Part shown: piece by piece, positions 1 through 13,200 of the stretch
How the letters are laid out: each line of letters begins with the position of its first letter
How positions within the stretch are numbered: the first letter of the stretch is position 1
Assembly (NCBI RefSeq): GCF_000003605.2
Contig: NW_003114956.1
Span: forward strand, 245,566 to 290,765
Direction of reading: 5' to 3'
Origin: Saccoglossus kowalevskii
Lineage: Eukaryota; Hemichordata; Enteropneusta; Harrimaniidae
Length of the DNA stretch: 45,200 bases
Notes under the pieces: generated by a model
Told to the model about the DNA's origin: nothing
The model's database searches: none
Seen by the model: the letters and a program-made list of their open reading frames with translations, nothing else
Made by a program: the position numbers and the translations under genes

Positions 1-878
1 GTGGCAAGATAGTAGCGTACTGTATATTTGACCCAGATTTGACAAGCGTGGTACAGTTTTTTTCGTAATAACGCGCACAAAGGATTGTGGGGCAGTCCTT
101 TATTTGCTGGCATTCTTGACTTTTGACTGCAGTTCTTTTTTATATTTTAGAGTAAATGCTTTTGATATGCTCTTAGGTTTCTTAATATCCGTCTGAAATT
201 CTGGACTGTGGTCATATTTTTCGATTAGGAGTCGTATATTTAAATAACTCACCGTGACTAATGTTTTGCATTATGAAGTATATTATTATGAAGGTCAACA
301 CACTGTACTTTAGGTAAATATTTACCATCTCGTTATTTCATTATTTCGCTTTCCAGCATTTACAGGAAACGCTTCATTCTAGAAAATGCTATCGCAAAAC
401 GGTTGGAAATAATAAATGTAACAGCAGAATACGTCCTAGCACAGTCACTCGACTAGGAGAGTGATTGTGGTCCTAGTAATAAACTAAGTGACTTCCAAAA
501 ACTGAATGGTGTTTGCGAACTTCGTATTAGTTATAAACCGACGTTAGCTTCACGTTTATGTCACACCATGGAAACAGCCAAAAACATGGTGCTTGTTTTT
601 GAGCGGAGCGGATCGCCAACCAGCCTACCGACTTGTTTAACTTTAACTATGTCTTTTGTCATACAGCAATTTACACAATTATATAAAATAAATTGAGAGG
701 TGAATCACTTATTCAAGTGATATTCAATGTACCACATAGCAAACCAGTCAACAACTTATCTGACATTGCTGCTGTTTTGGCGTCTGAAAAAATATGGCAG
801 TGGCAGTAATGGGAAACCTTTTCCATCACAGGCATTCTGGGTCAACACAATCAGTGAACTTGACATTCAAAAGTATAT
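1..878. other. WDR35 intron, no coding feature seen
   Basis: This lies between the exon ending at 1273 and the next WDR35 exon outside the window. I looked for the expected continuation (EIAQMFVRVG-like) on the minus strand and did not find it. It is AT-rich unique-looking sequence. Confidence 0.6.
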
Positions 879-1043
879 TTAAAGTGGGGGAGTCGTCACC
901 TGCGCATGCGTCAAATGGCCATAGCTTGTCATTGTTTACAAACAAGCTTCTGCCGCGAGCCTTTGCGTTTTTAGCGTGTGTTGTTAATCGTCGCTTAGGA
1001 CTCAATTCCCGTGCATATGCAGGTGACAACCCTTTCGCTTTAA
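879..1043 (+). mobile_element. TTAA-flanked MITE, copy 1 (165 bp)
   Basis: Starts TTAA-AGTGGGGGAGTCGTCACC and ends CCTTTCGCT-TTAA. It shares TGCGCATGCGTCAAATGGCC and TTGTTTACAAACAAGC with copies at 26520-26623 and 39102-39267. TTAA at both ends suggests piggyBac-type mobilisation (TTAA target duplication). It has no coding capacity and sits in a WDR35 intron. Confidence 0.7.
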
Positions 1044-1272
1044 AGAACTATATAAGCCCTGCCTTCATAAGAAATAGTGTGTGTGTGAGTCTGACATCAT
1101 TTTCACTTTATTTTTAACTAGTGTGTAATCATAATGAAATGGTGAGGTATAGAGATTATCATGTCTGTCTTTGTCATTGTTGTTGTCATTGACACTTTCT
1201 AGTGACCAGAATATCTCAACAGTCAATAGTTTTTATTATTACAAACAAAAATGTAGTACTTTAGTTACATAC

Positions 1273-4200
1273 TGGTAGGAGTCTATGGTTTTCAGGTAAA
1301 GATTCAACCATTTTGTGCAGACCACCAAAGTCCTCCAGCATATAGTAGCACTCAGCTAAGCGTTCCTGATTTCTACCCTGGACATAGTATGTCACAGCCT
1401 GCTGCCATTTCTGCCTATCCGCATAGTAATCCCCAATGGCATTCCAAGCGTCTTCTAACTGCTGGTCATCACCACCACCACTTCCTGTCTTCAAGAGTTG
1501 TACCACACGAAACCAATCACCGAGTTTGACTCGCAGGTTAACTGCTAAATCCCTGAAAGCAAGAAATCATAAAATTTTCCATGATATGGACAACAAATGT
1601 AAGATATTAATTAATTGGTGTACTTGCAAGTTGCTGAAATGAAGGTGTACTTTAACTACTGTGACTGAATTCTTGCAGTAAACACAAGATGCCGCAAAAC
1701 AACCATTCTTTGCTGCAATGTATTGCCACAGAAAACTATTTAAATTTCAAACCACAAATACATTATGTATCCCAGGGTTGGAAATTGTTTCACCAGTTCA
1801 ATACTAATGATCATCATAATTTTTGACAAGCCAATGTTTTTTTGAATTTGTTTGTGTCCAGTGAAAGTAATTTTGTTAATTATGAGGGCAAGAATGAAAG
1901 GAACATAGAGTACGATTTGATAAAGAAATCAGACTCATCATTATCATTATTTAGGTCAAATTAAATTATGAGATCTTCTCTTACCTCCTATCCATATCTA
2001 GATACATCCTTTCTGCTTCTTCAAATCGCTTGAAATAAGCGGCTACCTCGGCTTGTTTCATCATTTCACTCTGCAGGTTACCTAGTTTCTTGACAAATTC
2101 AATGCCTTGGTAATCACGGCACCGAACAAAGGCCTGGTCAGCGACCTTCAAGTCCAAGTTCTCCAATGCAGCTTCTGCTAACAGACGCCTGTGAAAGAGA
2201 TCACACAAATTCAGTATAAGTATTGATGGCAAACTCAATGCAGACACCTGGCCAATAAATCCAGCTTACACTCATTCACCAATTCAGTTTCTGCTGCAAA
2301 AAATTATGACACTTTTTTACCAGGCCCAAAAAAAACGTACAAACTTTACATAAAATAAATTTAACATACTTCTTAATATTCGTTAGCTGGTTCTGAGAAT
2401 AATGTTTCACATATTCACAAAGTATGAATACAACTTTAAAGTATACAATATTAATAATACCAACCCAACAAAGGCTTTTACAATGCACAATGGGATTTGT
2501 CTTTTATGTTCCAGTAAATTAAAATCATAAAACCTACCACAGTCTGGGATGAGGATTATCTTCAATAAACTGAGATGCATCTTCAATACCAACTTTATCC
2601 AATAAATCTCTACTGTCTCTCAGTGACTGGAAAAATTAAAATAGGAATTATAAAATTATAATTTATTTGTGTGCAGATCAACGGGCAAAGAGAACAATTA
2701 GAGATCTAGAGAAGCAGCTCCTACCAAAAGTTGACATGTGAAACCACTCATCCAACAAAAAGTTACTTTTCTTTGAGATGAGGATGCAAGGGTAATTTAC
2801 CACAAACATTGTGGGAGAGGAGAAAACCCTCCCAAACAATCAGTCAGGATACCTATATTACTCCATTATTGATAGTCAGGGCAGAAAGTACTATAACTTA
2901 TTCTGCTAAGTGAGCAGTTTTGAGGAGGGGGTGGTTAACCCACAACCTCCTTGATCTGACATGCAAACCAGGTTTTGGAAATACTCAAATATTCAAAATA
3001 AGACTTGGTAACTTAAGTCATTTATTTACGTAACAGCTGAACAAGCTTCAACCAGTTTTACAAACAGAAATTTAATATATCGTAATAAATTAATTCGCGC
3101 ACCCATTTTATTTTCGAATGCTAATTTTTATATGTATCAGTACTTGGTATAGCCGCAATCGCAGACGACCTCCGTCATGACAGCCTTTCAGTTAGCAAGC
3201 AGTTTAGGTTCAGTCAAAATTTGACCTGAAAAAAATCATTCCCCCACGACACTACAGATGTTGGGCAAGATTATTACTTAGTCGATAAATATCCATCGGT
3301 CAGCACATCGACTATGAATTTCCGTGATGGAAAGCTTAGTACAGGGCTTCTCGTTGCCTGTCCACAGGGTTGCATTGACCATGTGTCTGCCATTTTGGAA
3401 AGTGATTTTATTCTATGACGTCATTAAGTGAACCGCCCTATGGTGCGTGAATTGACGTTTTTGATTGGTCGGGCGATTGACCTCGTGTCACATTTTCCCT
3501 ATAGATGAAAGTGGTGGACAAAAAAAAAACAATCATGTAAACAATGAACACATGACTACAAAAATGCAATCAACGGGGCAGAAGACCACCTTATCCGAAG
3601 CAACACTGAAATAGCAGAAATCATTGCCGATCTGCTTTTTGACGACGACGACGAGAATGGTGATTGGTTTGCTTAACTGCTGACGACCTGTCAAACAATT
3701 AATAATTTGTGTCTGACGGTACTGCCTAGAAAAATTAAAAAAAAGGCAATGCAGCCAGACGGCTACTTTGTAGCCACGTGTTCATTGTTTGTTTGTGTAC
3801 AGAGTGACCTTTGCCATTTCACTGTTTCATTTCAAGCGTAACATGGTTCTTGACGCAGTGCATGTTCTCTGCCCGACTATACGCCATGAATGTCGCTAGC
3901 CATGAGTCTCAGAGGCACTAAAACAACGTCCTGTAATCGTGTTCAACGAAAAAAAAAAAAAATCACTAATAAATTTATGAAAACAGCTCCTTTTTGAATC
4001 GATCTAAAAGTACTCTTTTAATTCGCGCACCAAAAACAATAATTTCCTGTTTTTACGCTATTAATTCGCGCACTTGAAAAAATAATTATTTTTACTACCG
4101 CGAATTAATCAAATTTTTACGGTATGCACACTAATATCACAGTTATTATGTACAGGTAAATATACATTCATAAAAACAGATGAAAATTTTCAACCCAATC

Positions 4201-7200
4201 TTGTTTCAATATTAAAGGCAGTACATTCAATCAATAACTCTCTACTCTGATAAAAAAATAAATGATCTACACTTAACCACAGAAAAGTGTGTGATTGAGA
4301 TGTAGCAGGCCACTTAGGTAGTGCTGGAGTTGTCGGTACATACACGTATCAATGCTATTTTATTCATGCTTGAGTAAAGTTCAGATATGATAAATGATGG
4401 TGGTCAAATGAATAATAAACAAGCCATGCATGGTACATTCCCTGTTAGTTATCAAATTTAAGATATATAGTTTTGTTTATAGTAATATAGCTGGAATATA
4501 ACCATGTCAGGAATATGATTTTTTAACATTAAAATGATTGACATTTGTATCTGATCATCAAAAAAGGACTTGTTCGTATTGAAAGATATTGCTCTGGAAC
4601 AGCATTCAGAATCAGCCAGTTTGAATACATGTATATATATAACATGATGTATAACGAATATATAAAATTGGAATATAATCAGTCAAAGAAACAAAATCCA
4701 TCTGTAAACAGCCGAGAAATGCTTGATTTTGATGATTTTTTAGCACAAAAATGGCCGCCATTCGGCCATCTTGAATCAGATTGTAAAACAAAATGATGTG
4801 CATCAAGGTCCTATAATGTCTAATGCATATTCCAAGTTTGAACAAAATCCATCTGTTAACAGCTGAGAAATGCTTGTTTTTGATGATTTTTAGCACAAAA
4901 ATGGCTGCCATTCGGCCCTCTTGAATCAGATCGTGAAACAAATTGACGTGCATATGTATACTATCATGTATGATGTATGTGTGAAGTTTGATTGTGATTG
5001 GTCCAGGCATTTCTAAGATACAGGTCCGGACGCACGCACAGACGCACACACGCACGGACACACGAAGGTCAAAACATAAGTCCCCGTTTTCGGACTGTGT
5101 CCGAACAGGGGACTAAAAAGGAGCCAAACGTACCTTGATTTCCATGTCTAGTAGGTTTTCTTTATTTGGATGTTCCGGATCTTTCATTACTTCATCCATT
5201 AGGACTGACTTGATTTGTAAATCTTCAAAATTACATATATACCCACTACTGAGGATTGGTTCCTATAAAAATCAAATAAAATGACTGCATGTATCATTTC
5301 ATGATAAAGAAACTATAACTGTAATGAAGAATAACTTGTCTTGAACTTTGCTGTGTCAACATATTTTATAACACATGAAAAGATGCCCACTATTTTGAGG
5401 GATATAACAATTTGCAAAATGCGAAATGTGGAAAATAAACATCAATTTTTTCACACAATTGTTTCTATTTTTGCAAACCTAATTCACTAATACCCATATA
5501 GTGAAAATATACAAAACTATTTCGGTTTTTGGCCAATTTACATTAATACAACAAATTTTGGAAATACTGTAGAATACTTTATTTTCGCTTGGAATTTATT
5601 TTCGCTGAAAAGACGATTCTGTGAAAATAAAATCCAGCGAATATACATTTTTTCCTATATTTCTATATATAGGGGAGGCAAGGGGGGTAGCTGGTATGGT
5701 TTTACGGGAAATAAAAAGGGCTTTTCACAATTTACAAAGAAAAAAAAGACGTTTTTACAGTTTACAGTGTTAGCAAATGGGACATTGAATGGTTCGAAGT
5801 GTTCTCCGACTCAAATTCTCCGCCATTGCTGCGCCGTGTGAAGAGACGCATGCGCATATTACCCTCGTAATGCTCTTCATTCGGCTAGAGGGCCTTTTAC
5901 GTCTTGACATTCAATTTTGTAGTGAATTGTGTCATCTAGTCGTTTTACAGTTTCTAAAATGTAATTTCCCTGGATTATTCTTTACGATTTTTTTATTTGG
6001 ATGTGAATTTTTGTACGTACGAGAAAAATGACACATTTTTACAGTGTACGAAAAAAATATTTGATTGATTACGTTGTACGTCTAGCCTGTGATTACAGAA
6101 TTACGGAATTTATTTTTTCTATTTACGTTGTACGAACAAAAAAATATTGCAATTACGTTGAACGAAAATAACCCTTGCCCCCCCTCTATATAAACTCATC
6201 AAAAATCAAGTGAAAATATATTCCATACAAAACGTCCAAAAAGTTTTTTCAGCGAAAATTAATTCAAGCGAAAATAAAGTATTCCACATTAGCAGTTGTT
6301 TTTTACCAAGCAGTACAAATTACATTGATACAACAATTACATGTATATATACCACTTTATCTTCTGTCATTAATTTTGAAATGTTGTGTACATAAACTCA
6401 CCTCTGGATCTAAATTTCTAAATATATACATTCTCGTCTTCTCCATCATCGCAAACAATTCAGAATTATCCTCGGCCCATTTCATGTCCCACACATCCTT
6501 GCGCTCAAAGTTCAGTGTTGACCCTTGAACTTCCTGACCTTCTGGGTTAGTGAACTTGACATCAAGATCAAAAAATGACAAGATACCAGAAATATCTATG
6601 ATAGCCAGTCTCCTATTTATTAAAAATATAATATTTGCAATTAATTTGTGGTGATGCTCTACATATGTGAAGTTGCAATGCAGAGATGTGATGCCCAGCA
6701 GCCTTGGGTTGAGAGACAGACTGTGTTATAACATAATCATAATTTAGGCAGAGAGTTTTCAACCCGCCTATTCACATAGTTCATACCCACCATAGACTCC
6801 TTTCAGTCAAAATGACTATTTTGAACTGTAGGCATTAATCTGCGATTCAGCCAATGACGGAGAAAGAAATCTAGGTCAGTGTGTGGCCCGAGAGAGTTAC
6901 TCACCTCTTAAGTTCTTGTAGGTGAGGCAGGTGTTGCACCGGACGACTACCCTGCGATGATGATATACATCAGAATGATGAGGGACAAAGAGGGGATGCT
7001 GACTAAATGTTCGGCTAGGCCGCTTAGTGCTAGGCAACAAGCCTGTGATGACTGGACCAAGCCCACCTCCGTGTTGAACTCCATGCCAAGAAACACCAAC
7101 TGCTGTGTTAGATGTGGGTGGGACTTTTCTAGATTTACTAGGAACACCAACTGGCATAGTAAATCCTGTGTTAGCCTTACTGGCTCGGCCAACAACCCCT

Positions 7201-10200
7201 TATTTGGGTGTGTATCAATCAATCAGGTACGGTTGATGTGTACCGACGACCGATGCAGCAGCAGCACCACCTGTTTAGCTTAGGTCCAGAACTGGACGCT
7301 AGCTGTAACCGTGTATGGAGAGTCCAGGGATCAGTTACCCACTGCCTCCAAGCCGGAATACATTGGCACAATCTGTGTGCGACAGGGCTATGTGGCCATA
7401 GGCTCTGCAGTTCTACATAGGGGGCGATCTCTCCTCCGCCAAGGTGAGACCCCTCAAGGTTTGTAGGAGTCGAGAAGTTCAGACTCTGCCTCCTGCCAAA
7501 CGTATGCCCATCCCCCTTGTGGCAGACAGAAGTGTCAAACCTGCTTCCCCTGCGACCTGGGAGGGCGACCACCCAAGGGAGAGAAGAATCCACCACCTGG
7601 TAACTTCTTCCTGGGGAGCGCATCACCAATCTTCCCTCCCCAAGAAGAGTAGGGACGCTTGCCTCCTGGCTGCTTCTGGCCAGTGGGTGCCGACTTTGGT
7701 TGTTTACGTTTTTTCAGGTTGGGGTCCTTCCTGCTTGCCCATGGCAGCAGCCAAACTGGCTCACGATTTTCACCTGTACAATATGGTCGGTGACAGAAAC
7801 ACCAAGACTGCTCCCTCTATCTTCAAATCAAAAGAGTGGGGAGGAGGTCCAGTCTGCGTAACTGAGGTGGTGACGCACCCCATGACTCAGTTCGCCGGCA
7901 TAAAACAGCCAAAACAGCATCCTGCTGCACAGAGGCAGCTTCTGCCACAAGAGCCAGATGACACTGCGGGATATCCCGTATAGCAGAGCGATGTCCCAAC
8001 AACGGCTGTGCCTGCTGGTCTAAAAGGCTGGTGCATTTCGCCTGGTGCAAGACGCCATGCGTTCCAGCGTGCTGGCCACAAGCTCAAAAGTTAATGGGTT
8101 GCAACTCTGCTCTCTGGGTGTGGTGGATTGTTTTCGACTGAACTGCCGAAATACTCCATGGAAAGTGGCCATCCCCCTCTGCCCGTCCAACTAAACAAAA
8201 AATTGTGGTACCGGGGTTGGGGACGTGAGATTTGGCTCCAAACTCTGCTGGCTTTGGTAGCAGACACCGCACCGATCAGGTAGTGTTTGGTCCAGCGAAA
8301 ATGGTTAAGCATGAGATTACCCCACACTGGGGACTTAAGCCTATATTCCGCAAGGGACCAACATCTGCTCATCAACACCATCTATGCGTCACCCGCTTTG
8401 TATAGCATTCAGCCAGACGAGGGAAGCCATGCAGTCGGTGTTTGCTTTTGATACCCCGCCATCTGGATTCCTGAAGCGACAGCACTACCGAGAGTGACTG
8501 CTTCAGGATAGAGGTTGGGGGTATGTACATCGGGTCACTAGGATCGATGATTTCCTGCATCACCCCCACGGCGTGGCTCACATAGTCGTTACAAAGAACA
8601 GACTTCGAGGAGGCCGTCCGAGGTTGTTCCCGCCAGGTCAGTCCCCTCTGGGTGTGACGAGTAGCAGAGACAGGGCTCAGGACGGGGAAGCAAAAACAAT
8701 GTCCTGCTTGGTTTCCTCCGAAATAGGAGGTTGACCCGATCGTTATTTTGCCCCCCCCCCCCCCACTCGCTGACCCTGAGGTACTGGTAGACGAAAACGA
8801 GACGACATTCAGCTCCTGCGAGCACTCCACCCACTTACACCCACATGGCCCCTGAAACGAACGCAGGAACGTGCAAGCAGTTTTGGAAAAAAATCCCAGG
8901 CCTCAGAGTCCCGCACGAGTTAAAAAACTGACTCAATGAAGCCCAACAAGTGGTCAATGCGTCACCCAAGTTTTTTTTTTTTTTAGCGGTACACACAAAA
9001 GGACACAGGCCCCTAATAAGAAAAATTCTATCCTACCAGACACCACATCTTACTGTTACCAACAGTCACAGGAGTACCTCAGGAAACTCAGTCGAAAAAA
9101 ACTAGACTGAATCACACTATTTTGCTGATATGAACACTCAGTGTGGAGAAACAGGAGAGTGAAGATGGGGCAAGATGGCGATGGCCTCTTTGGCTCAGCC
9201 ATGTGTTGCGAATATAGGTGAACTGGAATATACTGTAGGTGAACTTCAACAGAAATTCATTGTGGACTTTATTTCACCACAGTGAACCCAACCCTCCACA
9301 CACACACATTTTGGTTTCATCTCTACTGATATATAATTACAGATGTTTGCTCTATTAAAAGCACACCTGTAAACCAAACCAACAATTGCCTTTCTTGTGA
9401 ACTAGACTTTGACCGTAGACGCACCTCTGTCATTTACATGAAAACATAGAATGAGAATGAAGCTAAGCAATCATTGAGAAACTGTTGTGGACATTTGTAA
9501 GACAAAACAAAGAACCATTATTTAGCAATATTGGATTGGATCAAAAAGCAAATTGACAAGCATATGTGTATCATAATACATTGTATATTGTTTTAGTGCT
9601 GAACAAAATTCAATTCATGCGTCTGGGTAATGACTCATCTGGCCGGCTGGCAAATTAATAGTCAAGTTTTCAGGTTTCCACAAAGTGGCTAATAATTATA
9701 TAAAGGCCAGATGATTCTAAAAATGTCAAACATCAAAATTAAGTTTTCAGATGACTTACGTAGAATTACAATTGAGAGAAAGTCCATGTGGTCGACAATT
9801 TAAAGCATATTTATTGACCAATGCTAGATGTGGGAGTGAATAGCGATGTAACGTTCCCGTCTCTCTACCAATTATCAACATCTTATCAGAAGCACATAGA
9901 CATGTGATTTTATCACGAGTTCCCTGAAATAAAAAAATGAAGGAATAAAGTCTAGTTAAGATAATGAAGCGTTTCCTCTACAAAGAGCTCAATACAAAGC
10001 CAGTCACTGGTAGCATAGTGGTTGTCGCATCATACTCATTATTGGTTGACCCAAGTTCAAATCCTACATTAGCCTAAGCACCAAAAAAAAGGGTCAACCC
10101 CTAACTTGGTGAGTGTGCCACAGACTCAATGGGAAGGCCAATTCCACTGGCCGAGGTTCATTCACTAAAGAACGCGACTTTGGGGGAACCTTGGTTAAGG

Positions 10201-13200
10201 TCCACAGGTGCATGTGTTCAACCGAGCCTGGTTGACGCCAGGATAGCGCATTAAATTGCCAATTGATAGTCCCAAACATGAATATGGCTTCTGTGGCAAA
10301 ATTCACTATGTATCATCAGCACTAGCACTTGCAATTTGCACATACACAGTGCTAATACTTACAGTGAAAGCTTTAGAGAAGTCTGTATACCCCTCCCCAG
10401 CACCAGAGGGCGTATCATCTATATGGAACACTCTCTCACGGCCATCTTTCTTCTTAGATGTTGACTGATGTACTTCCATAGCAGTGAGTTTCTTGGGAGT
10501 TTTAAACTGCCATGTGTAGAATGCTTCCCTTGATGATGCAATGACGTGTGTTCTTGTCATTGCAACATGCACTGGTTCTAAAATAAAATTAAACATTGGA
10601 CTGTGAGATCATTCACTCTACAAGTAGTTTACATAAAGTCAAAATTTTTTACTGTCTTACATCAATGTTAATTTTGATTTTACAAATGAAATACAAAAAA
10701 AAAAAACACTAATTTTCACATGAAACAAATTGTTATAAATTAGGGGAAATGTTGCAGTAACCTTCAAGACAAGAGTCATAGTTTTTATCACAGCAACACT
10801 GTTCTTTTGTGCCTCCTCACACCACAGTTAAACAAGTAAAGCACTATCACAAAATACTGGGATGGATTTTGGTGAAAAGTTTACATTTTAAATTCAAGGT
10901 CTACTTGGTTTTTATTACCATCTCTCCTTGGCCCAAATAAGCAAAATTCTATGGAATTTAATAAACAAAATAGATATAATTGTATTTAAAAGTTCATAAA
11001 AATACTGCAGACAATCTATATATTTTAATTATGTTGAAAATTTCATGAAAAATAATAATGAGAACATTTGCCAACAAAATTAGTACAGAATTGTATGAAA
11101 TTCTACATTATATTTGGGGCTTTGGGGACAGCAACTTAATATTTTAATAGAAAAAACAACTCACCTATATCAATGTATTTTGAATCTAATGGGGTTCCGA
11201 TGGAGTTACATAGCACTAGAACATACTGTAAGAAAAATAAAAACATTGAGTTTTCTGTGTCCAAAAACACTGAGTACTCATTCTATTACTCAAACACAAT
11301 AATACTATGGGTGTGAAGTAATACACATGGTGTACAATGTGTGATATTGATCTTGGCAAACACAGGTGACTGCAAGCAGTGACAAATGGGAATTCAAGAT
11401 GCACCTTTCCAATATAAATCCTGCCCTCTATCAACGAAAATGCTTCTGACACGTGAAAGTGGTGAAGTTGGATGTAAGGAATGTTGAAACTTGAGTTGTC
11501 ATTCAAAACTTAGAATATAGCAACTCTCCAGAATTTCTGTCATTGACAGTACTGTAGTTTACATCATTTGTGTTACATACAGAAGCCTTTAGTCAATAGA
11601 GACAGTGCATGTTTTACGGGAATACTATATTACTGTACTTTCTCCAATATATACTTCAAGCATAACAAAGGATGTTAGGATAGTTCAAATACAAGCAAGC
11701 ACATGTGGTTTTAAACACAATATTATACAGTCAACCAGTGTTAGTGATCACCTTACCATAGTGATCTGCTCATAGTGAACAGTAATTCCAAGCGCAAATT
11801 ACATGAACATTATAATGGTCTATATTGACAAGGGCAGTGAAATGCTAAGTGTTAAATGGCACAAGCTATGTTTTTCTGCTATTTTTTTTTATATACTTTT
11901 CAATCTATGTGATACCGAGCAAAAATTCTTTTTATGATAGGAAATAAATGCATGTGTGAATAGCGTCACAGAAATACAGTTTTCCGATAACGATAGAATC
12001 ACAACCTGTATACCATTTATTTCAAAAACTACTTGCACGCAGGCAGAAGTTAAACAAACACTGATTGGTCAATGCCGACCAAGTGCGAACGTAGATTTAC
12101 CCTAATTAACATAATTTATACATTACACTTGGATATCGGCAAAACAGATTTTTATTACTATATACATGTACATGCAATAAAAAAATTGGTGGCAAACTGT
12201 AAGTTTCAAGCTTAAATACATGCCATGTGACTGGACATCACATCACAATGAGTCAGTTTCACACAGATTGAAATATATTGAGAAAATAAAACACTTTACA
12301 GGCAGGAGGAAAGCATAGTGCAATGTCAGTTTTTACATTCATCGGTATCAATGTTTTCAACGAACAAGGTTAACAAGTAATGTAGGAAGCAGGTGACTGA
12401 AACAAGAAGCGACATCCAGATATTAATAGTGATCACTGCTGACTGCACATTGCATGTGTTAGTACAGTACAGTCAATATAGAATCCCCTTGCACAATTAC
12501 CCTTCCCACTCATACAAGAATAAGCATTATGGTATGGTCCACCTGTAATAAAAAAATGAACCAAAAGCAAAAACAAAAAGGCAGTTTCCAGCTTAATTAG
12601 CGCAGCACTGTTTATAGCAGCAAAAACATATAATTTTAGTGCATGGCCATCAATGTGTTAGTTGTATAGTGTACAAAAGTGTTTCTTCACAGAAAATAAT
12701 AAAAATAAAACTTATCAAAAAATGTTGTGTGTCTACCTGTGTTGGTGAATCTGGGTCCTGTAATAAAATTAAAAAACAACAAAATACATAAAAAACATAT
12801 AAAACTCAAATAAAATATGAATATGATAATGAGCATATAATTGTTTTTGTTTGTTTGTTTGAAAGTAAAGTATGAAAGACATGTAAAGGGGAACTATAAG
12901 CTACAATTTTGTCTTACTTCACTATTGGTATATCATAATTTATTTATTTTTTAAATTAAAAAACAATTACCATCTATGTGGAACTAAAGACAGAAAGAAG
13001 TATTTTGTTTCCCATATAGCGTAGACTGTTTACTCAAATGTTTTTTATGAAATATAAATTGTCACTTTTTTACATTTTTGTGAGATAATTTGTCTCTAAC
13101 AGTAAAAAAAAAGGACCCAAAAAATTATACCATGAGGCAAATATTTCATAACAGGTTAGAACACACTGTATAAACAATGTGTCCATGTACAGATTATGTG

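Noticed and set aside
4612-5061. 149-codon minus-strand frame
   Set aside because: It runs through the tandem interspersed repeat; the internal similarity is the DNA repeat, not a protein family.
7444-7983. 179-codon plus-strand frame
   Set aside because: It is antisense to the DIRS-like landmarks; high GC lengthens chance frames.
8372-8834. Open frames of 81-152 codons on the minus strand, one Gly/Ser-rich
   Set aside because: They lie in the GC-rich broken retroelement block, have no recognisable domain or splice context, and are better read as decayed element sequence.
10003-10085. tRNA gene
   Set aside because: A and B boxes are present but the cloverleaf stems do not pair well and a long unrelated body follows, so it is a SINE head.
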